NCBI GenBank assembly: GCA_002841335.1
Contig: PHEY01000004.1
Coordinates: forward strand, 186,001-250,000
Reading direction: 5' to 3'
Length of the DNA: 64,000 nucleotides
DNA from: Actinobacteria bacterium HGW-Actinobacteria-2
Lineage (GTDB): Bacteria > Actinomycetota > Actinomycetes > Propionibacteriales > Propionibacteriaceae
The notes under the pieces were generated by a model. That model was not told where the DNA came from and ran no database searches. It saw nothing but the letters and a program-made list of their open reading frames with translations. This document shows positions 1 through 9,304 of this stretch, piece after piece; positions within the stretch are counted from its first letter, which is position 1, and each line of letters opens with the position of its first letter. Position numbers and translations under genes: made by a program.

Positions 1-1026
1 AACCTGATCCTGGACGACGGCGGCGACGCGACTTTGCTGGTGCATTCCGGGGTGGAGTTCACCAAGGCCGGGGCGGTGCCCGAAGCCGGCCCGGACGATT
101 CGGCCGAGTGGGCGGTGGTGCTGGACACGCTGCGGGCCTCGAAGCTGCACTGGCCGACGCTGGCCACGGCGATCTTCGGCGTGACCGAGGAGACCACCAC
201 CGGCGTCCATCGGCTCTACGAGATGGCCAAGAACCGCACCCTGCTGTTCCCGGCGATCAACGTCAACGACTCGGTCACCAAGTCCAAGTTCGACAATCGC
301 TACGGCATCCGCCACTCGCTGATCGACGGCATCAACCGGGGCACCGACGTGCTGATCGGCGGCAAGACCGCCGTTGTGTGTGGCTACGGCGACGTGGGCA
401 AGGGGTGCGCGGCGTCCCTGGCCGGCCAGGGTGCGCGGGTGATCGTCACCGAGGTCGACCCGATCTGCGCTCTGCAGGCTGCGATGGACGGCTACCAGGT
501 GGCCACCTTGGACGATGTGGTGGCCAGCGCGGACATCTTCATCACCGCGACGGGCTGCCTGAAGGTGATCACTGCCGAGCAGATGGGCCGGATGAAGAAC
601 CTGGCCATCGTGGGCAACATCGGTCACTTCGACAACGAGATCGACATGGCCGGGCTGGAGAAGCTGGACGGCATCACCAAGACCACCGTCAAGCCACAGG
701 TGGACCGCTGGACCTTCGCCGACGGTCATTCGATCATCGTGCTCAGCGAAGGTCGTCTGCTGAACCTCGGCAATGCCACCGGCCACCCGAGCTTCGTGAT
801 GAGCACCTCGTTCGCCAACCAGGTGCTGGCGCAGATCGAGCTGTTCACTCGCACCGAGCACTACCCGATCGGCGTCTACACCCTCAGCAAGGAGCTGGAC
901 GAGTACGTCGCTCGCCTCCACCTGGACGCTCTCGGTGTCCGGCTGTCGGAGCTGACCACCGAACAGGCCGACTACCTCGGCGTGTCAGTGAAGGGCCCGT
1001 TCAAGGCCGAGCACTACCGCTACTGA
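1..1026 (+). CDS. ahcY: Adenosylhomocysteinase, C-terminal part (cut by window edge)
   Basis: S-adenosylhomocysteine hydrolase splits SAH into adenosine and homocysteine in the cytosolic methyl cycle. The frame is open from base 1, so the N-terminus lies outside the window. Visible signatures are the catalytic-region segment [13 protein letters not shown] (about nt 259-297), the NAD-binding glycine-rich loop GYGDVGKG (about nt 382-405), and the canonical family C-terminus [11 protein letters not shown]. The insertion near the start ([14 protein letters not shown]) is typical of the bacterial/plant-length form. It is followed by a short stretch holding one GCTGGTTGAGCAGCG-type repeat before the convergent SixA-like gene. 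The identification is secure. Confidence 0.97.
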   Translation, partial: NLILDDGGDATLLVHSGVEFTKAGAVPEAGPDDSAEWAVVLDTLRASKLHWPTLATAIFGVTEETTTGVHRLYEMAKNRTLLFPAINVNDSVTKSKFDNRYGIRHSLIDGINRGTDVLIGGKTAVVCGYGDVGKGCAASLAGQGARVIVTEVDPICALQAAMDGYQVATLDDVVASADIFITATGCLKVITAEQMGRMKNLAIVGNIGHFDNEIDMAGLEKLDGITKTTVKPQVDRWTFADGHSIIVLSEGRLLNLGNATGHPSFVMSTSFANQVLAQIELFTRTEHYPIGVYTLSKELDEYVARLHLDALGVRLSELTTEQADYLGVSVKGPFKAEHYRY

Positions 1027-1106
1027 GCTCACCCCGCTGGTTGAGCAGCGCGCGGAGAAGCCGGGCTCCGCTGGTTCAAGGGTCCGCCGACAACGGCTGG
1101 CGCGCC

Positions 1107-1604
1107 TCAGCCGCGGGCGATTTCGAAGCGCTCGAGCTTCGCCTTGCCTTCCTTCAGCGACTTCCAGGTGCCGGAGAACGTGAGGACGGCCAGGCCGCAG
1201 GTGGGGAACTTCTTGGCCACCTTCTCGGTGAGGTCATTGGGCTTTGCCAGTAGCAGGATCAGGTCTGAGACGCCGGGCTGGTGACCCACCAGCAATACGG
1301 TGTTGTCCGACTCGCCGAGCTTCCCCAGCTGCTTCAGCAGAGCCTCTTCGTTGCCCTGGTAGATGGCCTTGATGGCGCGGACATCCTCACACTCGGCACC
1401 GCCGGACTCCGCACCTTCCCAGGTTTCCTGCACCCGGACGGCCGTGGAGGCCAGCACCACGTCGAGGTCGTACTCGGCGAGAATCTCACCGGCGGCGACG
1501 GCATCGCGCTCACCGCGCTCGGACAGTCCACGCAGCTGATCGGCGTCCGTGGTCTGCCAACTCGATTTGGCGTGACGCAGCACGATGAGGGTCTTCTTAG
1601 CCAT
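1107..1604 (-). CDS. SixA-like histidine phosphatase
   Basis: Member of the histidine phosphatase (phosphoglycerate-mutase-like) superfamily, close to phosphohistidine phosphatase SixA. The RHG-type active site is RHAKSSW near the N-terminus (R-H, the phospho-accepting His), and the second catalytic His sits in LLVGHQPGVSDL. At 165 aa it is the usual size. I chose ATG at 1604 over the GTG at 1610 because TAGGAT (minus strand, 1611-1616) leaves 6 bases to that ATG, as in other leaderless starts of this window. The substrate is unknown; dephosphorylation of a protein histidine is family-based inference. It converges on ahcY. Confidence 0.85.
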   Translation of the reverse strand: MAKKTLIVLRHAKSSWQTTDADQLRGLSERGERDAVAAGEILAEYDLDVVLASTAVRVQETWEGAESGGAECEDVRAIKAIYQGNEEALLKQLGKLGESDNTVLLVGHQPGVSDLILLLAKPNDLTEKVAKKFPTCGLAVLTFSGTWKSLKEGKAKLERFEIARG

Positions 1605-1653
1605 GGGCACATCCTAAGTGGATCGAGGCCGAGCCGGTGACGAACGGACGTCC

Positions 1654-1914
1654 TCACTCATCGCCTGGACGCATCGTCTCCCAGATCTCTTTGCATTCAG
1701 GGCAGACCGGGAACCGATCAGGGTTGCGCGACGGCACCCACACCTTGCCGCACAGGGCGATCACCGGGGTACCCATCACCATGGCCTCGGTCAGCTTGGC
1801 CTTCGGCACATAGTGCGAGAACCGTTCGTGATCGCCTTCCTCGGGACGCAGGTCGAGGCGTTCCTCAGTGCGTTCCTTCACAATGGTGACCCGCTGCGGG
1901 CTCTCCGTCGTCAT
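1654..1914 (-). CDS. DUF3039 family protein
   Basis: An 86-aa actinobacterial protein of the DUF3039 family; function unknown. The C-terminal half carries PVIALCGKVW followed by CPECKEIW, that is one Cys plus a CxxC pair, which suggests a small metal-binding site. The N-terminus is acidic and charged (RTEERLDLRPEEGDHERF). A GGGAAG sequence lies a few bases upstream of the ATG. It sits tandem behind the proline-rich membrane protein on the same strand, separated by about 130 bases in which I see nothing else. Confidence 0.85.
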   Translation of the reverse strand: MTTESPQRVTIVKERTEERLDLRPEEGDHERFSHYVPKAKLTEAMVMGTPVIALCGKVWVPSRNPDRFPVCPECKEIWETMRPGDE

Positions 1915-2046
1915 CAGCGTCTTCCCTTGAGTTGACCGTGTAGAACTCCAAAGCTACCAATGGCGGCAGCTTCCACGTAGAGCAACTGTGACACCTGCTG
2001 CTCCACTCAGATCTTCGAATCAGCAACGAAGCTGATCGCCCCGAAC

Positions 2047-2934
2047 TCAGCCCTTACGCGCCTTGGCCAGGCCGATGAAGATGCTGTAGCTGCCGAGGGC
2101 GGCGAAGATCAGGTACATCGCTACCGCGGCGCCGTTGGATGTCCACACCTCAGGGGCGGTGATGTAGGAGATCACGGCCTCGGTCTGGCGTGCGGTGTCG
2201 TTCGGGAACACCTTTCGGGCCACCAGCACCGCGTCGGAGGCGATGGCGGCGACCAGCGACACCACGACGCCGACCAGGATCAGCAGCAGCAGGCCGATCG
2301 CGCCCTTGCGCGGCGTCCGTCCGGCGCCCTTCCCGTACAGCCAGACGCAGGCGTAGGCCATGACGGCACCGGTGAGGGCAGCGACGAAGCCCATCTGCCA
2401 CAAGAAGACGGCCAGCACGATCCCGGCGATCACGCCGGCGAAAGCGAACAGCATGCCGCGGCCGACCTTCTCCTCGGTGTTGTCCTCCGGCTGAGTCCAC
2501 TCGGTGACCGGGGTGGTCGGCGGGGCGTTCCATGGCTCGGCGGCGGCTGGCGGGGCGGACGGGGCAGCAGCGGACGGTGCTTGATAGGTGCCGGATGTCG
2601 GGTAGCCGGTTGGGGCCGGAGCGCTGGCGGGGGCCTGGTAAGCGGGAGCGCTGGCGGGGGCTTGGTAGGCCGGAGCACCGGCAGGTGCCTGGTAGCCAGG
2701 GGCCGGGTAGGCGGTCGGGGCGCTGGCGGGGGGTTGGTACGCGGTCGGGGCAGTGCTGGGTGGTGCGGCCGGGGCAGTCGCGGGCGGGACGTAGCCGGTC
2801 ACTGGCGCGGTCTGCGGGGGCGCGAAGGAAGGCATTCCGGGGGTCGGTGCCGGGGCTGCGGCAGGCGGGAGATAGCTTGGCGGGGCGGGGGTGGGTGGCA
2901 CATCGGCCGTGGACTCGGGGTGCTGCTCAGCCAT
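2047..2934 (-). CDS. Proline/alanine-rich membrane protein
   Basis: A 295-aa protein with two parts. Residues 1-150 are low-complexity and rich in Pro, Ala, Gln, Thr and Tyr, with repeated units like AYQAPASAP, and are expected to be disordered and cytoplasmic. Residues about 155-290 hold four hydrophobic segments (around 160-178, 180-198, 212-235 and 268-287), giving a polytopic membrane domain. Such architectures are common in Actinobacteria with no assigned role; I do not recognise the membrane domain. The repeat-rich DNA also creates long antisense reading frames, which I take as shadows. It is divergent from the MFS transporter. Confidence 0.75.
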   Translation of the reverse strand: MAEQHPESTADVPPTPAPPSYLPPAAAPAPTPGMPSFAPPQTAPVTGYVPPATAPAAPPSTAPTAYQPPASAPTAYPAPGYQAPAGAPAYQAPASAPAYQAPASAPAPTGYPTSGTYQAPSAAAPSAPPAAAEPWNAPPTTPVTEWTQPEDNTEEKVGRGMLFAFAGVIAGIVLAVFLWQMGFVAALTGAVMAYACVWLYGKGAGRTPRKGAIGLLLLILVGVVVSLVAAIASDAVLVARKVFPNDTARQTEAVISYITAPEVWTSNGAAVAMYLIFAALGSYSIFIGLAKARKG

Positions 2935-2991
2935 GATTGCTCCGCTCGTTCGTGAGAAACTACCGGGATCCTAGTGGCAGCCGGAGGTGGC

Positions 2992-4377
2992 ATGACCGGA
3001 GCGGAGATGGGTGTCTCCCCCCAGCGTCGCGCCTTGGTCGTCGGGCTGCTGCTGAGCGTGGCGGCGATCGCTTTCGAGGCGATCGCGGTGGTCACCGCGA
3101 TGCCGGCCGCGGCCGACGATCTGGGCAACCTCGACCTGTACGCGTGGGCGTTCACCGCGATGGTGATCGGGCAGTTGTTCGCCATCGTCGCGGCCGGACG
3201 CGCGAGCGACCGCTTCGGCCCGCGGGCCCCGCTGGTGGTCGGCTTCATCGTGTTCGCGTTCGGCCTGGTGCTGGCCGGGGCCGCGCCGAGCATGGCGGTG
3301 TTGGTGCTGGGGCGATTCGTCCAAGGCCTCGGCGGCGGGACGATGAACCTGGCGGTGATGGTGGTGGTCGCACGGCTGTTCGCCGGGCACGCACGGGCCG
3401 TCTTGATGACCTGGATGTCGGTGGCCTGGATGCTGCCGGCCTTCGTCGGCCCCGTGGTGGCCGCCTGGCTGGCGACCACCTTCAGTTGGCACTGGGTGTT
3501 CTTCTCGGTGCTACCGCTGATGGCCCTCGGCGGTGGCCTGATTCTGGGGCCGCTGCTGCGCGCCGAACTGGCTCCGGTTCCCCGCGAAGCCGACCGGACC
3601 CACGGAGATGTGCGTGTCCTGGCCTCGGGGTTGCTCGTGGCGGTGGGGGCGGCGCTGCTGCAACTGGCCGGTCAACAGCCGGGGATCGTGTGGGTGGCCG
3701 TGGTCGGGCTGGGGGCGCTGGTCGTCGGGCTGCCCGTGCTGCTGCCGGCCGGCTACCGTCCTGGCGGCTCCGGGCTGGCCGCCACCGTGAACGTACGGGC
3801 CCTGGTCACCGGCGCCTTCTTCGGTGCCGAGACCTTCTTGACCTTGATGCTGGTGCGGGCCGAGCACCTGGACCTGCGTGATGCCGGGTTGGTGCTGACC
3901 ATCGGCTCGATCGGCTGGACGGCCGGTTCGTGGCTGCAATCGCGCCGGTGGCTGCAGCTGCGCCGAGACCGGATCATCACCGTCGGTGCCGCGGCCACCG
4001 CGCTCGGGCTGGCCGCGGTCGCGCTGGCTGCCTGGCTGCCAGGGCAGCTGCTGTGGGCGGTCATGGTGGGCTGGGTGATCGGCGGCTTCGGTATGGGTCT
4101 GCAGGTGGCCAGCACGTCCTTGGTGGTGATGGAACTCTCGCCGCCGTCCGACCTGGGCCACAACACGTCCGCCCTCCAAGTGGGGGAGGCCTTGGGTAGC
4201 TCGGTCGTGGCCGGACTGGCCGGGACCATCTTCGTGTTGTTGAACGCCGACCAGAACCGGGCTTTCGGCACGCTGTTCGTGGCGATGGTGGCGGTGGCGG
4301 TGATCGGCTTGGTGTTCTCCCTGCGGATCGGTGTGGTGCGAAACCATTCGGTTGATAACATCTCGACATCGAGATAA
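2992..4377 (+). CDS. MFS drug-efflux-type transporter
   Basis: A 461-aa Major Facilitator Superfamily membrane protein, about 12-14 hydrophobic segments, DHA-type by its start (LVVGLLLSVAAIAFEAIAVV) and its motif-A-like loop GRASDRFGPRAPL after TM2. I chose ATG 2992 over GTG 2974 because GGAGG lies 5-6 bases upstream. It probably exports hydrophobic or cationic compounds; the substrate is unknown. A MarR-type regulator follows within 12 bases, and a palindrome suited to it covers the last codons of this gene, so the two form a regulator-transporter pair. Confidence 0.88.
   Translation: MTGAEMGVSPQRRALVVGLLLSVAAIAFEAIAVVTAMPAAADDLGNLDLYAWAFTAMVIGQLFAIVAAGRASDRFGPRAPLVVGFIVFAFGLVLAGAAPSMAVLVLGRFVQGLGGGTMNLAVMVVVARLFAGHARAVLMTWMSVAWMLPAFVGPVVAAWLATTFSWHWVFFSVLPLMALGGGLILGPLLRAELAPVPREADRTHGDVRVLASGLLVAVGAALLQLAGQQPGIVWVAVVGLGALVVGLPVLLPAGYRPGGSGLAATVNVRALVTGAFFGAETFLTLMLVRAEHLDLRDAGLVLTIGSIGWTAGSWLQSRRWLQLRRDRIITVGAAATALGLAAVALAAWLPGQLLWAVMVGWVIGGFGMGLQVASTSLVVMELSPPSDLGHNTSALQVGEALGSSVVAGLAGTIFVLLNADQNRAFGTLFVAMVAVAVIGLVFSLRIGVVRNHSVDNISTSR
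4360..4375. promoter_or_regulatory. Palindromic operator, probably for the MarR-type gene
   Basis: ATCTCGA-CA-TCGAGAT is a perfect 7+2+7 palindrome overlapping the MFS stop codon and ending 13 bases before the MarR-type start. MarR-family sites are commonly palindromes of this length and shape, so autoregulation is likely. A TTGATA (4352) just upstream could serve as a -35 element for a separate regulator promoter. The palindrome is seen; its role is inferred. Confidence 0.6.
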
Positions 4378-4388
4378 ATGGGGGTGAC

Positions 4389-4877
4389 ATGGACGAGGTG
4401 GATCAGATCCTCGCGTCCTGGGCCACGGAGCTTCCCGACTTGGATGCCTCGCCATTGGCGAGCCTGTCGCGGATCAGCCGGCTGGCCCGCCATCTCGATC
4501 GAGCCCGCAGCGAAGCGTTCGCCGCCGCCGAGTTGGAGCCGTGGGAGTTCGACGTGCTGGCCGCTCTGCGCCGCCACGGGGCACCGTACGAGTTGTCGCC
4601 GGGCGAGCTGATCCACGAAACCCTGTCCACCTCCGGCACCATGACCAACCGAGTCAACCGTCTGGCCGAGCGCGGCCTGGTGGTGCGCAAACCCAACGCC
4701 GCCGATCGGCGCGGCGTGCTGGTACGCCTGACTACCGACGGCCGTCATCGGGTCCAGGTCGCGATGACCGCGCTGCTGAGCTTCGAAAGAGAGGTTCTGG
4801 AGCCGATCACCCCCGCCCAGCGCGAAGAGTTGGCCGACCTGCTGCGCACTTTGCTGGCACCGTTCGAACGAGCCTGA
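4389..4877 (+). CDS. MarR family transcriptional regulator
   Basis: A 162-aa winged-helix regulator. The HTH and wing are clear: ELIHETLSTSGTMTNRVNRL (recognition helix) followed by ERGLVVRKPNAADRRGVLVRLT (the DxRG wing typical of MarR). Flanking helices would form the dimer interface. The start ATG 4389 has GGGGGTG upstream. It lies 12 bases after the MFS gene and is preceded by the ATCTCGA-CA-TCGAGAT palindrome, so it probably represses itself and perhaps the transporter. The ligand is unknown. Confidence 0.92.
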   Translation: MDEVDQILASWATELPDLDASPLASLSRISRLARHLDRARSEAFAAAELEPWEFDVLAALRRHGAPYELSPGELIHETLSTSGTMTNRVNRLAERGLVVRKPNAADRRGVLVRLTTDGRHRVQVAMTALLSFEREVLEPITPAQREELADLLRTLLAPFERA

Positions 4878-4928
4878 CCGCGCCGATATCGTTGGTCTCG
4901 GATCAACCTCGACCACGAAAGCCCCCTC

Positions 4929-7097
4929 ATGGCCCTGTCCAACCCGCACCTCGCCGAACTCGCCGAGGCATTCGGCATCGCCACCGAATTCTGGGATTGG
5001 AAGGGTCGCCTCACCGAGATCACCGATGACACCGTGATCGCCGTCCTCGCCGGCATGGACGTCGACGCGCACGACCCCGAAGCCGCCGCGGCCGCCCTGG
5101 CGGTGGTGCACGACCGTCTCTGGATGCGGGTGTTGCCGCCGTGTGTGGTCACCGAGCAAGGAGCCAGCCACCGGGTCCTGGTGCACGTGCCCCATGGTGA
5201 TTGGGTGCGGCTGTCGGTGCGGTTGGAGGACGGCACCCATCGTGACGTGCCCCAAGCAGAGCATTGGGCGGAGCCGCGCAGCATCAACGACCAGTTGATC
5301 GGCGAGGCGGCCTTCGACCTGCCCACCGACCTGCCGCTGGGCTACCACCGGCTCCAGGCGACCACCGAGGCCGGCCAGACCGAGTCGACGCTGGTGATCA
5401 CCCCACCTTTCCTGGGGTTCCCGGCGTCCATGGGCGACAAGCGCACCTGGGGGTATGCGGTTCAGCTCTACAGCCTGACCTCGGCCGAGTCCTGGGGCCT
5501 GGGCGACTTCTCCGATCTGTCCGACCTGGCGATCTGGTCGGCCACTCAGCAGTACGCCGGCTACGTGCTGGTCAACCCGCTGCACGCCGCCGAACCCACC
5601 CCGCCGCTGGAAGCCTCGCCGTATCTGCCGACGTCGCGGCGGTTCGTGAACCCGATCTATCTGCGTCCCGAGGCCGTCCCGGAGTATGCCGAGCTGGACG
5701 AGGACGCCCGCGGCCTGATCTGGGAGCTCAAGGTGAAGCTGGTCACCGAGCTGGCCGGCGCCGACTTGATCGACCGTGAGCCGATCTGGAACACCAAGCT
5801 GGCCGCACTGCGAGTCATCTTCGATGCCGGGATGCGGCCGGCCCGGCGGATGGCCTTCAACGACTTCCTGCGCCGGGAGGGCCGCGGGCTGACCCAGTTC
5901 GCCACCTGGAGCGCGCTGGTCGGCGTCCACGGCCAGGACTTCCGCACCTGGCCCAGTGAGCTGCAGCGTCCGTCCTCGCCGGAGGTGGCGGCCTTCGCCG
6001 AAGCGCATCGAACTGACATCGTCTTCTACGCCTGGCTGCAGTTCCAGGCCACCGACCAGCTGCGTTCGGCCCAGTCCGCGGCCCGCGATGCCGGCATGAA
6101 GGTCGGCATGATGAACGACCTGGCGGTCGGGGTGAGCGCGCGCAGCGCGGAAGCCTGGACCTACGGCAACCTCTTCGCCGACGGCGTCAGCGTGGGCGCG
6201 CCGCCGGACCACTTCAACCAGACCGGTCAGGACTGGGGACAGGCGCCGTGGCGTCCGGACCGGCTGGACGAACTGAGCTACGCCCCCTTCCGGCACATGG
6301 TCGCCGGTGTGCTGCGCCACTCCGGTGGCCTGCGCGTTGACCACATCATGGGCCTGTTCCGCCTGTGGTGGGTGCCGGCCGGCAAGCCCGCCAGCCAAGG
6401 CACCTACGTCCGCTACAACCACGAGGCGATGGTCGGCATCCTCGCGCTGGAAGCCCATCGCGCTGGGGCGCTGGTGGTCGGGGAGGACCTCGGCGTGGTC
6501 GAGCCGTGGGTGCGTGACTACCTGCGCCGGCGCGGCATCCTGGGCACCTCGATCGAATGGTTCGAGCGCGACGACGCCGGCCGGCCGCTGCCGCCGCAGG
6601 ATTGGCGCGAGTACTGCCTGGCGTCGGTGACCACCCACGACCTGCCGCCGACCGCCGGCTACCTGGCCGGCGAGCACGTCCGGTTGCAGCACTCCCTGGG
6701 CCTGCTCACCGAGTCGCTGGACGTCGAACTCGACCAGGCGCGCTCCGAGCGCGAAGCGGTGATCACCGGGCTGGTCGAACGGGGCCTGCTGGATGCCGCC
6801 GATGTCGAGGACACCGAACAGATCGTGCTGGCCATGCACCGCTTCCTGGTGGCCACCCCGTCGCGCGTGCTGTGCGCGGCGCTCACCGACGCGGTGGGGG
6901 ACCGGCGCACCCAGAACCAGCCGGGCACCTCGACCGAGTACCCCAACTGGCGAGTGCCGCTCAGCGGGCCGGACGGACGTCCGCTGGCGCTGGAGGATCT
7001 CTACGTCGACGAGCGGGCGTTCCGCTTGGCCACCGTGATGAACGACTTCGCCGCCCCGCTGCGTCCGCCGAGTCCGGCGACCGAACTCATCGACTGA
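4929..7097 (+). CDS. malQ: 4-alpha-glucanotransferase (amylomaltase)
   Basis: GH77 enzyme of 722 aa that transfers alpha-1,4-glucan segments between malto-oligosaccharides in glycogen/maltodextrin metabolism; cytosolic. The catalytic triad regions are visible: nucleophile Asp in LRVDHIMGLFR, acid/base Glu in VVGEDLGVVEPW, and transition-state Asp in TTHDLPPTAGY. The GH77 segment MMNDLAVGVSARSAEAW is also present. The roughly 150-residue N-terminal extension before the barrel is usual for the longer actinobacterial form. The gene stands alone; glgA/glgC lie 13 kb away. A very long antisense frame across it is a shadow. Confidence 0.96.
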   Translation: MALSNPHLAELAEAFGIATEFWDWKGRLTEITDDTVIAVLAGMDVDAHDPEAAAAALAVVHDRLWMRVLPPCVVTEQGASHRVLVHVPHGDWVRLSVRLEDGTHRDVPQAEHWAEPRSINDQLIGEAAFDLPTDLPLGYHRLQATTEAGQTESTLVITPPFLGFPASMGDKRTWGYAVQLYSLTSAESWGLGDFSDLSDLAIWSATQQYAGYVLVNPLHAAEPTPPLEASPYLPTSRRFVNPIYLRPEAVPEYAELDEDARGLIWELKVKLVTELAGADLIDREPIWNTKLAALRVIFDAGMRPARRMAFNDFLRREGRGLTQFATWSALVGVHGQDFRTWPSELQRPSSPEVAAFAEAHRTDIVFYAWLQFQATDQLRSAQSAARDAGMKVGMMNDLAVGVSARSAEAWTYGNLFADGVSVGAPPDHFNQTGQDWGQAPWRPDRLDELSYAPFRHMVAGVLRHSGGLRVDHIMGLFRLWWVPAGKPASQGTYVRYNHEAMVGILALEAHRAGALVVGEDLGVVEPWVRDYLRRRGILGTSIEWFERDDAGRPLPPQDWREYCLASVTTHDLPPTAGYLAGEHVRLQHSLGLLTESLDVELDQARSEREAVITGLVERGLLDAADVEDTEQIVLAMHRFLVATPSRVLCAALTDAVGDRRTQNQPGTSTEYPNWRVPLSGPDGRPLALEDLYVDERAFRLATVMNDFAAPLRPPSPATELID

Positions 7098-7116
7098 CCC
7101 TTCCCGCCGCCGGCAG

Positions 7117-7333
7117 TGGTTTCGACAAGCTCAACCAGCGGTGGTTGGCCTTCCTGTCGCTGTTAGTGGTTTCGACAAGCTCAACCAGCGGCGACCCAAC
7201 CTGTCGCTGGTAGTGGTTTCGACGAGCTCAACCAGCGGCGACCCAACCTGTCGCTGGTAGTGGTTTCGACGAGCTCAACCAGCGGTGACCCAACCTGTCG
7301 CTGGTTGAGCAGCGGCGCAGCCGCGTGTCGAAA
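7117..7333. repeat. Array of GGTTTCGAC(A/G)AGCTCAACCAGCGG repeats
   Basis: Four direct copies of TGGTTTCGACRAGCTCAACC begin at 7117, 7167, 7214 and 7261 (spacings 50, 47, 47), each ending in AGCGG. They are followed by the inverted form (GCTGGTTGAGCAGCG ... GTGTCGAAACC, about 7296-7333). The array fills the gap between the convergent malQ and pncA genes. Inverted copies could fold and act as a bidirectional terminator. Related copies occur near 1030, 20088 and 30003. Confidence 0.9.
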
Positions 7334-7341
7334 CCTCGTCG

Positions 7342-7896
7342 CTAGCGGACGACCTTCACCCCAGCGGCCTTCAACTCAGCGAAGGTCTCCGGCAGTTTCT
7401 CGGGTGCGACGGCGGCCGTGAGTGGCAGCAGTACGCGAGTGGTCAGGCCGGCCAAGGCAGCGTCCAGGGCGGTGGCTTTGACGCAGTAGTCGGTGGCGAT
7501 GCCGACGATGTCGACGGCGGTCACTTCGTGGTCGGCCAGCCATTCGTCCAGGCCCTCGCCGTCGCAGGCGCCTTCGAAGCCGGAGTAGGCCGCGGCGTAG
7601 TCGCCCTTGTCGAAGACCGCTTCGAACTGCTCGACCCGCAGCGGGGTGTGCAACTCGGCGCCGGTGCTGCCGGCTACGCAATGCGTCGGCCAGGAGTCGA
7701 CGAAGTCGGGTTGGGCGGCGAAGTGCTCACCCGGGTCGACGTGGTGATCGCGGGTGGCGACCACGTGGTCGTAGCGGTGGGAGCCGGCCAGCAGCGCGGC
7801 GATGTCGGCGGCAACCTTGGCTCCGCCGACCACGGCCAGCGAGCCGCCTTCACAGAAGTCGTTCTGTACATCAACCACGATCAGGGCAACCGCCAT
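7342..7896 (-). CDS. pncA: Nicotinamidase
   Basis: Isochorismatase-fold hydrolase, 184 aa, converting nicotinamide to nicotinic acid in NAD salvage. The catalytic Asp is in VVDVQNDFCEGGSLAV, metal-binding Asp/His in ATRDHHVDPGEHF, and the nucleophilic Cys in GIATDYCVKATALDA. Length and motif order fit PncA rather than a generic isochorismatase. It starts 2 bases after the stop of pncB on the same strand, so the two salvage enzymes are co-transcribed. Confidence 0.93.
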   Translation of the reverse strand: MAVALIVVDVQNDFCEGGSLAVVGGAKVAADIAALLAGSHRYDHVVATRDHHVDPGEHFAAQPDFVDSWPTHCVAGSTGAELHTPLRVEQFEAVFDKGDYAAAYSGFEGACDGEGLDEWLADHEVTAVDIVGIATDYCVKATALDAALAGLTTRVLLPLTAAVAPEKLPETFAELKAAGVKVVR

Positions 7897-7898
7897 GC

Positions 7899-9269
7899 TC
7901 AGGCCTTCCTCGCGTACGGGTTGGTCGTCGGATCGCCGTCATCGTCCAGCATGATCGTGGGGATGGCCGGCTCGCCCTTGCTCATCTTCAACGCCGACTG
8001 CGGCAGTTCGGCGCGGGCGCGGGCATGCCGCTCGCGGGCGTCCTCCAGCGACTCGCGGGCGACCGCCTTGCCCTTGCGCATCAACTCGACCAGGAGCGGA
8101 CGGTCATTGCCATCGTTTTCCGGCGGGGCTCCGATGCCGATCACTTCGGCCTCGGCCCGGCCTCGGGCGTCCAGGCGGCGCAGGGCGAACTTGCGTCCGC
8201 CGACGCTGGACTTGTTGGCGCTCTTCTTGGCCACCGGCACCAGTTCGGCCTTCTTGCCCTCGGAATCGGCACGCGCGACCAGCTTGTAGACGAAGCCGCA
8301 GGTGGGCGCGCCCGACCCGGTCACCAACGACGTGCCCACGCCGTAGCCGTCCACCGGGGCGCTGCGCAGTGCGGCGATCTGGTACTCGTCCAGGTCGGAG
8401 GTGACGATGATCCGGGTGGAGGTGGCGCCCAGCGAGTCGAGTAGCTTGCGGACGTCGGCGGCTTGCTCAGCCAGGTCACCGGAGTCGAGCCGGATCGCGC
8501 CCAACTTGCCCTTGGTCAGCCGGACGCCGGTGCGCACTGCTTCTTCGATGTCGTAGGTGTCGACCAGCAGCGTGGTCGACTTGCCCAGCGTCTTCAGTTG
8601 CGCCTTGAACGCCTCCTCCTCACTGTCGTGCAACAAGGTGAAGGAGTGTGCGGCGGTGCCGGCGGTGGGCACGGCGTAGGTCCGTCCGGCTTCGAGGTTC
8701 GAGGTCGCGGTGAAGCCGGCGATGTACGCGGCCCGGGCGGCGGCCACGGCAGCGTGCTCGTTGGCTCGCCGCGAGCCCATTTCGATGCACGGTCGATCCT
8801 TGGCCATCGCGGTCATCCGGGAGGCGGCCGAAGCCACCGCAGAGTCGTAGTTGTAGATGCTCAGCAGCAGGGTCTCCAACATCGCGGCTTCGGCGAAGGT
8901 GCCCTCCACGATCAGCAGCGGTGAGCCAGGGAAGTAGACCTCACCCTCGGGGTAGCCCCAGACATTGCCCTTGAACTTGTAGTGGCTGAGCCACTCGGCC
9001 AGGTCGGTGTCGATGACGTTCTCTTCCAACAGGAAGTTCAGTGCCGATTCGTCGAATCGGAAGGCCTTGATCGCTTCGATCGCTCGGCCCACGCCGGCCA
9101 CGACGCCGTAGCGGCGGCCTTCGGGCAGGCGGCGGGCGAACAGCTCGAACACGCTGCGCCGCATCGCGGTCTGGGATCGGAGCGCCGCCCTGATCATGGT
9201 GAGCTCGTAATGATCGGTCAGCAGGGCAGTGCTCGGGGTGGTCCCGGCCGGCGCCATCAGGACAGTCAT
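7899..9269 (-). CDS. pncB: Nicotinate phosphoribosyltransferase
   Basis: A 456-aa NAPRTase that joins nicotinate and PRPP to form nicotinate mononucleotide, the step after PncA. Family features include the start [12 protein letters not shown], the phosphorylatable-His region ([16 protein letters not shown], residues about 213-228), VDTYD and IRLDSGDL (PRPP/product binding). TAGGCT on the minus strand (9276-9281) ends 6 bases before the ATG, suggesting a leaderless transcript for pncB-pncA. It is divergent from clpS. Confidence 0.94.
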   Translation of the reverse strand: MTVLMAPAGTTPSTALLTDHYELTMIRAALRSQTAMRRSVFELFARRLPEGRRYGVVAGVGRAIEAIKAFRFDESALNFLLEENVIDTDLAEWLSHYKFKGNVWGYPEGEVYFPGSPLLIVEGTFAEAAMLETLLLSIYNYDSAVASAASRMTAMAKDRPCIEMGSRRANEHAAVAAARAAYIAGFTATSNLEAGRTYAVPTAGTAAHSFTLLHDSEEEAFKAQLKTLGKSTTLLVDTYDIEEAVRTGVRLTKGKLGAIRLDSGDLAEQAADVRKLLDSLGATSTRIIVTSDLDEYQIAALRSAPVDGYGVGTSLVTGSGAPTCGFVYKLVARADSEGKKAELVPVAKKSANKSSVGGRKFALRRLDARGRAEAEVIGIGAPPENDGNDRPLLVELMRKGKAVARESLEDARERHARARAELPQSALKMSKGEPAIPTIMLDDDGDPTTNPYARKA

Positions 9270-9304
9270 GGGGTCAGCCTAACCACGCGTGTCAGAATAG
9301 GTCG

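Noticed and set aside
2581-2955. Gly/Arg-rich plus-strand frames opposite the proline-rich membrane protein
   Set aside because: They mirror the repeated Pro/Ala codons of the minus-strand gene and have no independent signals.
3753-6839. A 1028-codon antisense open frame across malQ
   Set aside because: Low-complexity His/Gln/Gly/Arg-rich translation with no domain, antisense to a clear GH77 gene and to MFS/MarR genes; an artefact of high GC.
7117-7333. Possible CRISPR array
   Set aside because: Repeats have spacings of 47-50 bases, but the spacers are near-identical to each other and an inverted copy is present; no cas genes are in the window.
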